Positions 54,699-63,281 of a stretch of DNA of 64,000 bases are shown in pieces (the stretch's first letter is position 1; each line of letters begins with the position of its first letter). Under the pieces are notes generated by a model. That model was not told where the DNA came from. It did not search any database and saw only the letters and a list, made by a program, of their open reading frames with translations. Made by a program: the position numbers and the translations under genes. The DNA lies in assembly GCA_046350655.1 (NCBI GenBank), contig JAXMAB010000007.1, positions 124,001 through 188,000 of the forward strand, in the 5' to 3' direction. Source of the DNA: JAEUHO01 sp046350655 (GTDB lineage Bacteria; Planctomycetota; PLA2; JAEUHO01).

Positions 54699-57023
54699 CC
54701 CGCGGGCCCCGGGCCCCCCGCGCACCGTCGTCCCCGCCCGGTCGCGCGCGGTCGAGAGGACGGCCGTCCCGGCGACGGCGAGCGCCGCGGCGTCGACGGC
54801 GGCGAGCGCGACCACCGGCACCGCGCACACCATCCACCACGACCACGGGGCCCACGCGCTCGCCGACGCCACCAGGACGGCCGCCCCCGTCGCGACCCCC
54901 ACGGCCAGCGCGGCGACGACGGCCGGCCCGCGCGCCGCCGCGCCGCCGCGGCGCCACGACGCGCGCGCCGCGACGAGCAGCACGCCCCACAGGACCGCGT
55001 GCCGCGCCGCGGCGCCGAGGAGCCCCTCCGTCCACGAGAGCGGCGGCCGCGCGCCGGCCGCGCCGGGGACGAACGCGTGGCCCGGGTCGAGCCGTCCGAG
55101 CGACTCCGCGCCGCCGAGCGCGTGGAACCCGGCGACCGCCGCGAGCAGGAGCCACGCCGCGTTCGCCGCGCCGCCGCGCGAGGGCAGACGGGCGCCGAGC
55201 GCCGCGACCGCGCCGAACCCCGCGAGCACCGCGACCGGCGCCAGCACCGACGTGCCCTCGGCCAGGAGCCACGTCTCGCCCCACGCGAGCTCGAGGGCGC
55301 GGGTCGTCGCGACGAACGCGAGGACCGCCAGCGGGAACGCGATCCGGACGCGCCGGGACGCGGCGGCCCCGGCCCGCCACGACGCGAGGCCCGCGCCGGC
55401 GACGAGGAGCGCCCCCACGAGCACCGGCAGGTGCACGAACCCGTCGATCGGCAGCCGCATCGAGCGCACCGTCGCGAGCCCCGCGCCCGCGAGCGCCGCG
55501 CCCCCCACGAGCGCGTCGCCGCGACGCGCGCCCGACGGGTCCGCCGCGCGCGACGCCCGGAGCCTGCGCCGCCCCGCGACGGCGGCGACGCCGGCCGCCG
55601 CGACGAGGGCGGGCACGCCGCGCGCGAACGCCGCCGCCGGCGACGCGCCCACGGACGCGCGGTGGACGAGCACCCCCGCGCCCGCGAGCGCGAGGGCCGC
55701 GACGACGACGCTCCACGCCGTCGGCGCCCCCGTCGGCGCGCCCGCCCGCGCCCCCGCGAGCACGAGGAGGAACGCGACGACGGCGAGCGCGAGCGCCGCG
55801 ACGGGCCCCGCCGCGCGCCGCGCCGGCGGCGCGTCGAGCGCCCGCAGCGCCCCGAGCAGCGCCGGCTCGCCCGGCCCGCCCCGCCCGCCCGCGGCCGCGG
55901 CCGCGCGGACCTCCTCGAGCGCGTGGGCCTCGAGGGGACGGCCGGCCGCGACGAGCGCGGCGGCCCGCGTCGCGGCGAACGCGTCGAGGGCGGCGCGGCG
56001 CTCCGCCGTCGTGAGCCGCAGCACGCCGAGCACGGGCGGCGCCTCGGCGAGCGGCGGGGGTCGCAGGTGCAGCATCACCGCCACCGTGGACGCGAGGGCC
56101 TCCTGCGCGACCTCGAGCCCCCGTCGCAGCGCCACGCGGGGCCCGAGCAGCACGAACGGCGCGCGCCGGGCCTCGGGTTCCCCCGCCCCGTGGGTGCCCG
56201 CCGGCGACAGGCCGTGGTCGGCCGTCACGAGCACGTGCGCCCCCGTGTGCTCGCGCCGGAACGCGAGCACCAGCTCGCCGACCCGCGCGTCGGCCTCCGC
56301 CACCGCCGCGGCGTACGCCTCGCCCGTCGCGCCCGACGCGTGGCCCGTCAGGTCCACCGCGACGAGGTGCACCGTCAGGACGTCGACCGTCGGGTCGCGC
56401 GCGAACTCGAGCGCGCGCGGGAACGTGCGGTCGTCGAGCTCGCGCACCGTGCGCAGCAGCGCCCGCGGCACCGTCGCGACGTCCTCGGGCCGGTACGCGT
56501 CGGGACACAGCCGCGGCAGGAGGCCGTCGCCCGCGTGCGCCACGCGCAGGCGGCGCGCCGCGAGCAGCTGGATCACGCTGCCCTCGACGGGCACGGGGTC
56601 GAAGTTGCGGAACGAGGCCCACAGGTCCGGGCGGCGCCCCGTCACGATCGCGCGCACGCACGGCGCCGACATCGTCGGGTCGCCGACGAGCGCGACGCCG
56701 CTCGACGCCGCCGCGCCCCGCGTCCCGCCCGTCGACGCGCCCTCGGCCGCGAGCGCCTGCCACGCGGGCATGGTCGCGACGGCGGCCTCGCGCAGCCCGT
56801 CGACCACCACGAGCAGGAACGGGCTCGACGGCCGCTCGCGCGGCGCGCCGGCGGCCGGCGGCGGCGGCGGCGCGGCGGCCAGCGGCAGGTCGCGGGCCAG
56901 CCACGTCCGCTCGCCGAGCGCCGCGAGCCCGACCACCGCCACGGCCGCGACCCACAGCGTCGCGATCGCGCGCGCGCGCGACGGGGCGGAGGCACGGCCG
57001 TCGAGGGGGCGCGGGTCGGGCAC
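54696..57023 (-). CDS. AP-superfamily membrane enzyme, GPI-EtnP-transferase-like
   Basis: This 775-residue protein is the intact paralogue of the frameshifted gene downstream. It has one membrane segment at 19-37, then an alkaline phosphatase superfamily domain: D75-G-L-R, DPTMSAPCVRAIVTGRRPDL (Thr117 as nucleophile), HLVAVDLTGHASG, TADHGLSPAGTHGAGEPEARR. About twelve further membrane helices follow. The motif order fits the PIG-N/PIG-O group, which transfers phosphoethanolamine to glycans in eukaryotes. Here it may add a phospho-substituent to an envelope glycan. The GTG start follows TACGAT. Confidence 0.8.
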   Translation of the reverse strand: MPDPRPLDGRASAPSRARAIATLWVAAVAVVGLAALGERTWLARDLPLAAAPPPPPAAGAPRERPSSPFLLVVVDGLREAAVATMPAWQALAAEGASTGGTRGAAASSGVALVGDPTMSAPCVRAIVTGRRPDLWASFRNFDPVPVEGSVIQLLAARRLRVAHAGDGLLPRLCPDAYRPEDVATVPRALLRTVRELDDRTFPRALEFARDPTVDVLTVHLVAVDLTGHASGATGEAYAAAVAEADARVGELVLAFRREHTGAHVLVTADHGLSPAGTHGAGEPEARRAPFVLLGPRVALRRGLEVAQEALASTVAVMLHLRPPPLAEAPPVLGVLRLTTAERRAALDAFAATRAAALVAAGRPLEAHALEEVRAAAAAGGRGGPGEPALLGALRALDAPPARRAAGPVAALALAVVAFLLVLAGARAGAPTGAPTAWSVVVAALALAGAGVLVHRASVGASPAAAFARGVPALVAAAGVAAVAGRRRLRASRAADPSGARRGDALVGGAALAGAGLATVRSMRLPIDGFVHLPVLVGALLVAGAGLASWRAGAAASRRVRIAFPLAVLAFVATTRALELAWGETWLLAEGTSVLAPVAVLAGFGAVAALGARLPSRGGAANAAWLLLAAVAGFHALGGAESLGRLDPGHAFVPGAAGARPPLSWTEGLLGAAARHAVLWGVLLVAARASWRRGGAAARGPAVVAALAVGVATGAAVLVASASAWAPWSWWMVCAVPVVALAAVDAAALAVAGTAVLSTARDRAGTTVRGGPGARG

Positions 57024-57031
57024 GGCGCGGG

Positions 57032-57037
57032 ATCGTA
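57032..57037 (-). promoter_or_regulatory. TAnnnT -10 motif, leaderless type
   Basis: TACGAT on the minus strand ends eight bases before the GTG of the AP-superfamily gene. Confidence 0.5.
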
Positions 57038-57056
57038 CCGCCCGGGGCCTTGCGGG

Positions 57057-57062
57057 TAGGCT
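57057..57062 (+). promoter_or_regulatory. TAnnnT -10 motif, leaderless type
   Basis: TAGGCT ends seven bases before the GTG of the glycosyltransferase gene. With the motif at 57032-57037 it forms a divergent pair only 46 bases apart at the start codons. Confidence 0.5.
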
Positions 57063-57069
57063 CGCGGGC

Positions 57070-58047
57070 GTGGCCGCCCCCGCCGACCTCACCGTCGTGG
57101 TCCTGTCGTGGAACACGCGGGCGCTCACGCTGCGCGCGCTCGCCGCGGTCCCCGCCGCGTGCGCGCCGTTCGTCGCGCGGGTCGTGTGCGTCGACAACGC
57201 GAGCGCCGACGGCTCCGCCGACGCCGTCGCGGCCGAGCACCCGGAGGTGGTGCTCGTGCGCAACGCCGAGAACCTCGGCTTCGCCCGCGGCAACGCGGCC
57301 GCGCTCCCCCACGTCGAGGGCCGCGCGGTCGTCTTCCTCAACAGCGACACCGAGGCGCAACCCGGCGCGCTCGCCCACGTGCTGCGCTACCTCGACGCGC
57401 ACGAGGGCGTCGGCGTCGCCTCGCCCCCGCTCGTCGGCACCGACGGCGCGCCGCAGCGCGCGGTCTGGGGCTTCCCGACCGCCGCCTCGCTCCTGCACCA
57501 GTACACGCCGCTCGCCTGGCTCCACGTCGGCCGCCGGGCCTCGCGTCGCCAGCGCGACGAGGGCTTCGCCGCCACGACCGGCCCGGTCGACGCCGTCGCC
57601 GGCGCGGCCATGGTCGTCCGTCGCGACGTCCTCGAGCGCCTCCGGGGCTTCGACCCCGGCTACCCCTTCTACGTCGAGGACGTGGACCTCTGCTGGCGCG
57701 CCGCCCGCGCCGGCGCCGCGGTCCACTTCGTCGGGGACGGGCCCGCCGTCGTCCACCACGGCGGCGCGTCGGCGTCGATCGCGGGCGGCGAGACGCGCCT
57801 CCCGCTGCTGCAGGGGATCCTCCGCTTCCAGCGCAAGCGCATGCGCCCCGCGGCCTACGCCGCGTTCGCCGTCGCCTTCAAGACCGGCGTCGTCGCCCGC
57901 TCGCTCTGGGAGATCGTCCGCACGCCGGTCGCCGCCGCGGCCCGCGCCGCCCGCGGCCGCACGGAACGCGCGCGCCGCACCCTCGACGTCGCGCGCGCGC
58001 GCGTGCACTTCCTCGAGCGCGACCTCCGCGCGTTCCTCCGCGCCTGA
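57070..58047 (+). CDS. Family 2 glycosyltransferase
   Basis: This 325-residue GT-A enzyme has VVVLSWNTRALTLRALAAV, VVCVDNASADGSADAV, NLGFARGNAAAL, the metal motif LNSDTE, and GAAMVVRRDVLERLRGFD with YVEDVDLCWRA, as in rhamnosyl- and other WsaF/RfbN-type transferases. It adds a sugar to a surface glycan on the cytoplasmic face. It is divergent from the AP-superfamily cluster, which supports a shared role in envelope glycan synthesis. The tail (about 260-325) is basic and helical. Confidence 0.92.
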   Translation: MAAPADLTVVVLSWNTRALTLRALAAVPAACAPFVARVVCVDNASADGSADAVAAEHPEVVLVRNAENLGFARGNAAALPHVEGRAVVFLNSDTEAQPGALAHVLRYLDAHEGVGVASPPLVGTDGAPQRAVWGFPTAASLLHQYTPLAWLHVGRRASRRQRDEGFAATTGPVDAVAGAAMVVRRDVLERLRGFDPGYPFYVEDVDLCWRAARAGAAVHFVGDGPAVVHHGGASASIAGGETRLPLLQGILRFQRKRMRPAAYAAFAVAFKTGVVARSLWEIVRTPVAAAARAARGRTERARRTLDVARARVHFLERDLRAFLRA

Positions 58048-58062
58048 CGCATCCCCCCTCCC

Positions 58063-58101
58063 GGGACGCGAGGCCCGCCGGCCGCCGGGCCTCGCGGTCC
58101 C
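58063..58101. terminator. Inverted pair of dispersed 16-mers between convergent genes
   Basis: GGGACGCGAGGCCCG (58063-58077) faces an exact inverse copy (58086-58101) across 8 bases. The pair lies between two convergent genes whose stops are 67 bases apart. It would form a strong hairpin in either transcript. Use as a bidirectional terminator is inference. Confidence 0.6.
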
Positions 58102-58114
58102 GTGGCCCTCCGCG

Positions 58115-60538
58115 TCACTTGCCTCGTTCGTCCACCGGGGGCGTGTCGCTCGGGTCGGTGAGCGACGGGTTGATGATGATGCGCGTCGAGCGCCGCAGGA
58201 AGAGGAGCGCGAACGACGTGTCGAGCACCCCGCGCGGCTTGTGCGTCGAGGCGCTGTCCCAGAAGCCGGTCTTGCCCTGCCGCGCCAGCAGTTGCTCGGC
58301 CATCTCGGCGTACCAGAAGTGCGTGCCGAGGCGATGGTTGCCCAAGAGGTCGAACGCGCGCTCCATGCAGTACAGGTAGTAGACGTGGTAGACATTGATC
58401 GCGCGCTTCTCGGGGTTCTTGAACGGCGACCAGTGGAGGTCGAGCCACGCGAGGCCGTCCCAGATCGCCTGCTGGATCGTCGCGGCGTCGCGCGCGAGGC
58501 CCTTGTCCTGGCGCTGGGCGAGGACGTAGCGCGCGAGCTGCAGCGTGGCGATGCCGCACGCGGTCATGCCGCCGGTGGCCGCGCCCTCGTCGGGGTCGAG
58601 GCGGTCGGAGCGGATGTACGCGAAGCCGCGGGCGTGGTCGGCGACGCCCGTCCCGCCCGCCGTGCCGACGACCACGGCGCGCGCGTGCGCGGGCCCCGTC
58701 GGCTCCTGCTGGCGCAGCGTGAAGGCGATCAGGTCGCTCCACACGCGGCTGTCGGTCTTGATCCCGCACCGCTCGGCCGAGGCGAGGGCCAGGGCGGCGA
58801 GCTGGGTGCTCGAGAGGTCCTCGTTGCCCCCCGCCGGCGCGTTCTTGACGTCGTTCTCGAGGTGGTAGCGCCAGCCGGTCGTCTTCGCGCGGGCGCGACG
58901 GTCGAGGAGCTCCTCGTGCAGGCGCATGGCCCACGCGCGCCACTCGCCGGCGGGGAACCGCAGCCGCGACGCGGGCTCGTCGTCGCGCGCGGAGTCCTTG
59001 CCCGGCGACGTCGCCGTCGCGGTCAGGGCGAGCAGCATCGCCGAGAGCTCGTAGGCGCCGCCGGGGACGCGGTGGCGGCTGCGCAGGAACGCGAACCCGC
59101 GCCGCACCTGCGGGTCGTCGAGGGGCACGTCGCTCTTGAGCAGCGCGTACAACGCGAGGGCCGTGGGCCCGGCCGGGTGCGTGTAGGCGCCGCCGGACGC
59201 GGCCTTGCCGTCGTACGCCGCGTTGCCCTCGACCACGCCCCACGAGCCGTCGGGCAGCTGGGTCGAGCGCAGGTAGGCGACGCCCAGGTCGATCGCCTTG
59301 TTGATGCGCTTGCCGAGCACCGAGCCGACGCCGTGCGGGTCGGCGTCGGCCGGCGGCGGCGCGGCCTGCGCGGGCGCGGCCGGCACCGCGGGCGGCATCG
59401 GGTCCTCGGGCGTCAGCTTCGGCGGCGGGAGCGGCGCGGGGTCCTCGGCGCGCGGGCGTTCGGGCTCCTCCGTCGGCGGCGACGCGTCGTCCCCGCTCGG
59501 CGTGCCGAGCGCGGGCGCCGGCGGGACGGTCGCGGGCGGCGGCGGCTCGGCCGGCGCGGGCTCGGCCGGAGGCGGCGTCGCGGGCGGCGGCACGCCCGGC
59601 GGCAGGACGGTGGGCGGCGGCAGCGTGGGCGCGGCGGGCGCGGGCGTGTCGGTCGCGGGCGCCGGCCGTGCGCCCGCGGACGGCGCGGACGGCGTCGCGG
59701 GCGCGGAGGCCGACGACGGCGCCGACGGGTCGGCGGCGCCCGGGCCTCGCGTCACCACGACCCCGACCGCCACCGCGGCCACGACGGCCGCGGCGATCCC
59801 CGCCTTCGCGAGGACCGAGAGCCCGAACGCGCCCGCGCCGACGCCCGCCGCCGCGGCGACCTGCGTCAGCGCGCCGGCCTTCGCGAGCACCGCGTCGCGC
59901 ACGGCGTCGAGGCCGCGCGCGCCCACGGGCAGGAGGAAGAACGCGGGCGCGCCGCGGAGGTCGTCGCGCAGCTGCGACAGCGCGCGGGAGAGCAACGAGC
60001 GCGTGGTGCCCGGGTTCTCGGCGCGCACGTCGGCGATCTCGGCGGGCTCGAGGCCGTAGCGCCAGCGCAGCACCGCGACGCTGCGGTACGGCTCGGCGAG
60101 CGCGTCGATCGCGCGACGGATCCGTTCCGCGTCCTCACCCTCGCCGCCGAGGTCGTCGGCGGTGGCGGCGGCCTTCACCGCGGCCAGGCGCACCGGGTCG
60201 GGGGTCCGCGTCACGTCGCGGCGCGAGCGCTTGACCATCACGCGCAGGATCCCCACGAACCACGGCATCACGGGCCGCTCGGCGTCGTGGCGGTCGGCGT
60301 GCTCGAGCGCCGCGAGGTAGGTCTCCTGCACCGCGTCCTCGGCCGCCGTCGCGTCGTGGACGAGGGAGAGCGCGATGCGGAAGAGCGACGGCGCCGTCGC
60401 GTCGAAGAAGACGCCGAGGTGGGCCGGGTCGCCGCTCGCGCGGTACCGCGCCCAGAGCGCGTCCGGGTTCGGCGCCGGGCGGGCGTCCGGGTTCGGGACG
60501 GGGCGGGGGTCGGTGGGGCGGTCGGTCACGGGGCTCAT
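58115..60538 (-). CDS. ECF sigma factor fused to a membrane segment and a squalene-cyclase-like toroid
   Basis: One 807-residue protein joins four parts. Residues 28-197 are an ECF sigma factor: region 2 with LFRIALSLVHDATAAEDAVQETYLAAL and region 4 with ALAEPYRSVAVLRWRYGLEPAEIADV. Residues 243-263 are a membrane helix. Residues 267-400 are Pro/Ala-rich. Residues 402-795 are an alpha/alpha-toroid with prenyltransferase/squalene-oxidase repeats (LRSTQLPDGSWGVV, GPTALALYALL, LSSTQLAALAL, TACGIATLQLARYVL, GFWDS). No DxDD cyclase motif is seen, so the toroid is more likely a sensor than an enzyme. The frame is continuous and AGAAGG precedes the ATG. Confidence 0.88.
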   Translation of the reverse strand: MSPVTDRPTDPRPVPNPDARPAPNPDALWARYRASGDPAHLGVFFDATAPSLFRIALSLVHDATAAEDAVQETYLAALEHADRHDAERPVMPWFVGILRVMVKRSRRDVTRTPDPVRLAAVKAAATADDLGGEGEDAERIRRAIDALAEPYRSVAVLRWRYGLEPAEIADVRAENPGTTRSLLSRALSQLRDDLRGAPAFFLLPVGARGLDAVRDAVLAKAGALTQVAAAAGVGAGAFGLSVLAKAGIAAAVVAAVAVGVVVTRGPGAADPSAPSSASAPATPSAPSAGARPAPATDTPAPAAPTLPPPTVLPPGVPPPATPPPAEPAPAEPPPPATVPPAPALGTPSGDDASPPTEEPERPRAEDPAPLPPPKLTPEDPMPPAVPAAPAQAAPPPADADPHGVGSVLGKRINKAIDLGVAYLRSTQLPDGSWGVVEGNAAYDGKAASGGAYTHPAGPTALALYALLKSDVPLDDPQVRRGFAFLRSRHRVPGGAYELSAMLLALTATATSPGKDSARDDEPASRLRFPAGEWRAWAMRLHEELLDRRARAKTTGWRYHLENDVKNAPAGGNEDLSSTQLAALALASAERCGIKTDSRVWSDLIAFTLRQQEPTGPAHARAVVVGTAGGTGVADHARGFAYIRSDRLDPDEGAATGGMTACGIATLQLARYVLAQRQDKGLARDAATIQQAIWDGLAWLDLHWSPFKNPEKRAINVYHVYYLYCMERAFDLLGNHRLGTHFWYAEMAEQLLARQGKTGFWDSASTHKPRGVLDTSFALLFLRRSTRIIINPSLTDPSDTPPVDERGK

Positions 60539-60602
60539 TTCACCCTTCTTTCGCGCGGGAGGCCCGCCCCGTTGCGGGCCCGCGTCGTCCGGCTCCCCCG
60601 GT

Positions 60603-61805
60603 TCACGCCGGCGCGCCGCCCTCCTCGGGCGGCTTCAGCCGCTTGAACGCGACGTACAGGAGCCCGTCGTAGAGGAGCTTGCACCCCGCGGCGATCGCGA
60701 GCGGCAGCGGCACGGAGACGTCGCGCATCACGAGGCCCGCCACCCACGCGGCCGCGGCCCACGACGCCATCCGCACGAGGTTCGTGATCGCGGTCACGCG
60801 CGTGCGCTCCTCGGGCCGCACGATCGCCATCAGGTACGACGTGCGCGTCGGCACGTCCATCTCGACGAGGCCCTCGCGCAGGAGGTAGAGGACGGCGGCG
60901 ACGGGGAACGACGGCGCGACGGACACGGTGAACAGCAGCACGCTCGACGGCGCGTGCGTGAACACCATCGTGTTGACGAGGCCGATGCGCTTCGCGAGCC
61001 ACGCGGCCCCGAGGTGCGACACCGCGTTGAGGATCCGCGAGCCGAAGACGAGCAGCGCGAACACGTCGGCCGACGTGCCGAACTTGTCGCGGAACACGAC
61101 CGCGAGCAACGAGACGACGACGAGGCCGCCCCCGAAGCCGTCGAGCGCGAACAGCGCCGACAGCCGCCACACCCGCCGGCGCGTCTCCGGCGACAGCCGC
61201 ACCGGCGTCGCGCGCGGGGGCCCCGCGACCGCGGGCGCAAGCCGCGCGTAACACGCCGCCGCGACCCCCATCAGCCCCGCGGCGACGAGGAGGCCGGTCG
61301 TCATCGCGCGCTCGGTGCGCACGAGGTCGGGGGCCATGCGCCCGAGCACGCCGAGCAGCAGCGGGCCCGCCGCGAGGCACGCGTCGTCCGTGAAGTTGTA
61401 GACCGCAAAGGCCTTCGTGCGCCCCGCGTCGTCGACGGTCGACGCGAGCAGCGGCTGCTCGAGCGACGGCAGCCCGCCGCGGTCGCGGCCGGCGCCGTTC
61501 AGCATCCCGAGGAACGCGCCCGCGAGCAGGATCACCTCGTCGGCCGCGAACGTCGCCGCGACGATGCCGAGCGCCGAGAGCAGCGCGAGCGCGACGAGGA
61601 AGCGCTTGCGGCCGACGCGGTCGGCGAACGCGCCGACGGCGGCGGTCGACGCCGCCATCCCCCACAGCCCCGCCGAGACCGCCCACGCGACGTCCGCCTC
61701 GCCGAACCCGCGCCCCGACAGGTGGAACGCCAGCAGCACGCCCACGAGCCCGATGGAGAGGCCGCGCGCGGCGACGGCGACGTAGAGGAGGCGGCGGTCG
61801 GCCAC
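60603..61805 (-). CDS. MFS transporter
   Basis: This 400-residue polytopic transporter has about twelve membrane segments. The major facilitator signature between helices 2 and 3 is GAFADRVGRKRFL, and HLGAAWLAKRIGLV is the second-half equivalent. The substrate is unknown. The GTG start follows TACGAT by six bases. It lies upstream of the sigma-toroid gene on the same strand, with a 64-base gap holding a GC-rich hairpin at about 60555-60583. Confidence 0.88.
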   Translation of the reverse strand: MADRRLLYVAVAARGLSIGLVGVLLAFHLSGRGFGEADVAWAVSAGLWGMAASTAAVGAFADRVGRKRFLVALALLSALGIVAATFAADEVILLAGAFLGMLNGAGRDRGGLPSLEQPLLASTVDDAGRTKAFAVYNFTDDACLAAGPLLLGVLGRMAPDLVRTERAMTTGLLVAAGLMGVAAACYARLAPAVAGPPRATPVRLSPETRRRVWRLSALFALDGFGGGLVVVSLLAVVFRDKFGTSADVFALLVFGSRILNAVSHLGAAWLAKRIGLVNTMVFTHAPSSVLLFTVSVAPSFPVAAVLYLLREGLVEMDVPTRTSYLMAIVRPEERTRVTAITNLVRMASWAAAAWVAGLVMRDVSVPLPLAIAAGCKLLYDGLLYVAFKRLKPPEEGGAPA

Positions 61806-61811
61806 GCGCCG

Positions 61812-61817
61812 ATCGTA
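61812..61817 (-). promoter_or_regulatory. TAnnnT -10 motif, leaderless type
   Basis: TACGAT on the minus strand ends six bases before the GTG of the MFS gene. Confidence 0.5.
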
Positions 61818-61866
61818 CCCACGGCGGGCACCTCGACCCGCAGGCGCGCCGGAGCGTCCCTTTGCG

Positions 61867-61872
61867 TACGCT
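61867..61872 (+). promoter_or_regulatory. TAnnnT -10 motif, leaderless type
   Basis: TACGCT ends eight bases before the ATG of the Rsm22-like gene, divergent from the MFS motif. Confidence 0.5.
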
Positions 61873-61880
61873 GCGGGCCG

Positions 61881-63086
61881 ATGAAGGCCCCGACCGACCC
61901 CGCGTCCGTGCTCGTCTACCCGCCCGCCCTCGAGCGCCGCGTCGTCGAGGCGGTCCACGCCCTCGCCCCGCGCTCCACCGAGGGCGAGGCCATCGACCGC
62001 CTGATCCCGGCCGCGCGCGAGCTCTCCGACCTCTTCACGGTGCGCCGCCCGAGCGTCTTCCCCGACTACGCGGCCGACGCGATGATGCGCTTCGCCTACG
62101 GCCTCTACTTCGCCCCGCAGACGTGGGTCCGCACGCGCCTCGCGCTCGCCGAGGCGCTCGAGCCGCGCCCGCGCGCCCTCGGCGCCGACGGCCGCGTCCA
62201 CGTCCTCGACCTCGGCGCGGGCCTCGGCACGGCGGGCCTCGCGGCCGCCCACTTCCTGCGCACGCGGGCCGGCGCGACCTCCGTCCGCCTCGTCGCGGTC
62301 GACCGCTCGTCGGCCGCGCTCTCGGCCCTCGCGGCGCAGGTCGCGTCGTCTCCCGACCTCGCGGGCGTCGACGTCGCGCCGGTCGTCGGCGACCTCGCGC
62401 GCCTCGACGCGCTCCCCGCCGCCGCCGCGGGCCCGTTCGACCTGATCGTCGTCTCCTTCGCGCTGAACGAGGCCTTCCCGCCCGGCGACGACGCCGCCCC
62501 CCGCGCCTGGCTCGCGTCCCTCGCGACGCGCCTCGCGCCGACGGGCGTGCTGCTCGTCGTGGAGCCCGCGCTCCACGCGACCGCGACCCGCCTGCGCACG
62601 CTCGTCGCGCCCCTCGCCGAGGCGGGCACGCTCGCGGTGCTCGCGCCGGACCTCCACGGCCGCATCGCCGCGCCCCACCCCGACCCCCGCTTCGTCGACC
62701 ACGAGGTCCGCCGCTGGGCCCTCCCCGAGAGCGTCAAGCGCGTCAACCGCATCCTGCGCCGCTCCCTCGACGAGCTCACGTTCGCCTTCGTCGCGCTCTC
62801 CCCGACCGCCGCGCCCCCCTACCCCGACGCGCCGCGCCGCGTCCGCGTCACGTCGCCGTTCGGGCGGCTCAAGGGCCGCCGGGCCTTCACGTCCCTCGAC
62901 ACGACCGGGGCCCGCCCCACGTTCGACCTCCTCGAGCGCACGCTCTCCGACGACGACGAGACCCGCGTCCGCGCCATCGAACGCGGCGACCACGTCGAGA
63001 TCCTCGACTGCCGGCCGCTCGGCGAGCCGGGCTGGTCGCGCCTCCCGGGCCCGGACGCCGTGCGGACGGCCTGGCACCCGCGCTGA
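61881..63086 (+). CDS. Rsm22-family small-ribosomal-subunit methyltransferase-like protein
   Basis: This 401-residue protein has a helical N-terminal part (TVRRPSVFPDYAADAMMRFAYGLYFAPQTWVR) followed by a class I SAM fold. The SAM motif is HVLDLGAGLGTAGLAAAHFL, with VAVDRSSAAL and LIVVSFALNEAF. The layout matches Rsm22/mtSSU assembly proteins, found in mitochondria and some bacteria. The usual C-terminal cysteines are not apparent. A role in ribosome assembly is inferred. Confidence 0.82.
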   Translation: MKAPTDPASVLVYPPALERRVVEAVHALAPRSTEGEAIDRLIPAARELSDLFTVRRPSVFPDYAADAMMRFAYGLYFAPQTWVRTRLALAEALEPRPRALGADGRVHVLDLGAGLGTAGLAAAHFLRTRAGATSVRLVAVDRSSAALSALAAQVASSPDLAGVDVAPVVGDLARLDALPAAAAGPFDLIVVSFALNEAFPPGDDAAPRAWLASLATRLAPTGVLLVVEPALHATATRLRTLVAPLAEAGTLAVLAPDLHGRIAAPHPDPRFVDHEVRRWALPESVKRVNRILRRSLDELTFAFVALSPTAAPPYPDAPRRVRVTSPFGRLKGRRAFTSLDTTGARPTFDLLERTLSDDDETRVRAIERGDHVEILDCRPLGEPGWSRLPGPDAVRTAWHPR

Positions 63087-63119
63087 CGCGAGCGGCCCGG
63101 GGGGCCGGGACACAACCCC

Positions 63120-63167
63120 GGGTACGCGAGGCCCGGCCCGGGGCGGGGGTACGCAAGGCCCGGCCCG
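63120..63167 (+). repeat. Tandem pair of dispersed 16-mer variants
   Basis: GGGTACGCGAGGCCCGGCCCG (63120-63140) is repeated with one change (CGCAAG) at 63147-63167, in the gap before the aminopeptidase gene. Both carry the GGTACG variant seen in the palindrome at 28658-28695. Confidence 0.75.
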
Positions 63168-63281
63168 ATGCGGCGCCGCCTCGGGTCGGGCCCGACGCGC
63201 GGGTACAGTCGGGCGCTTCGCCCGGGCCGCGGCGGATCTCTCCCCCATGGCCCTCCCCCCCCGGATCCGACGCTTCCCGCC

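Noticed and set aside
60555..60583. GC-rich hairpin between the MFS and sigma-toroid genes as a terminator
   Set aside because: The arms are short and each is partly self-complementary (GCGGGCCCGC), with no U-tract. It is not distinguishable from background GC palindromes.
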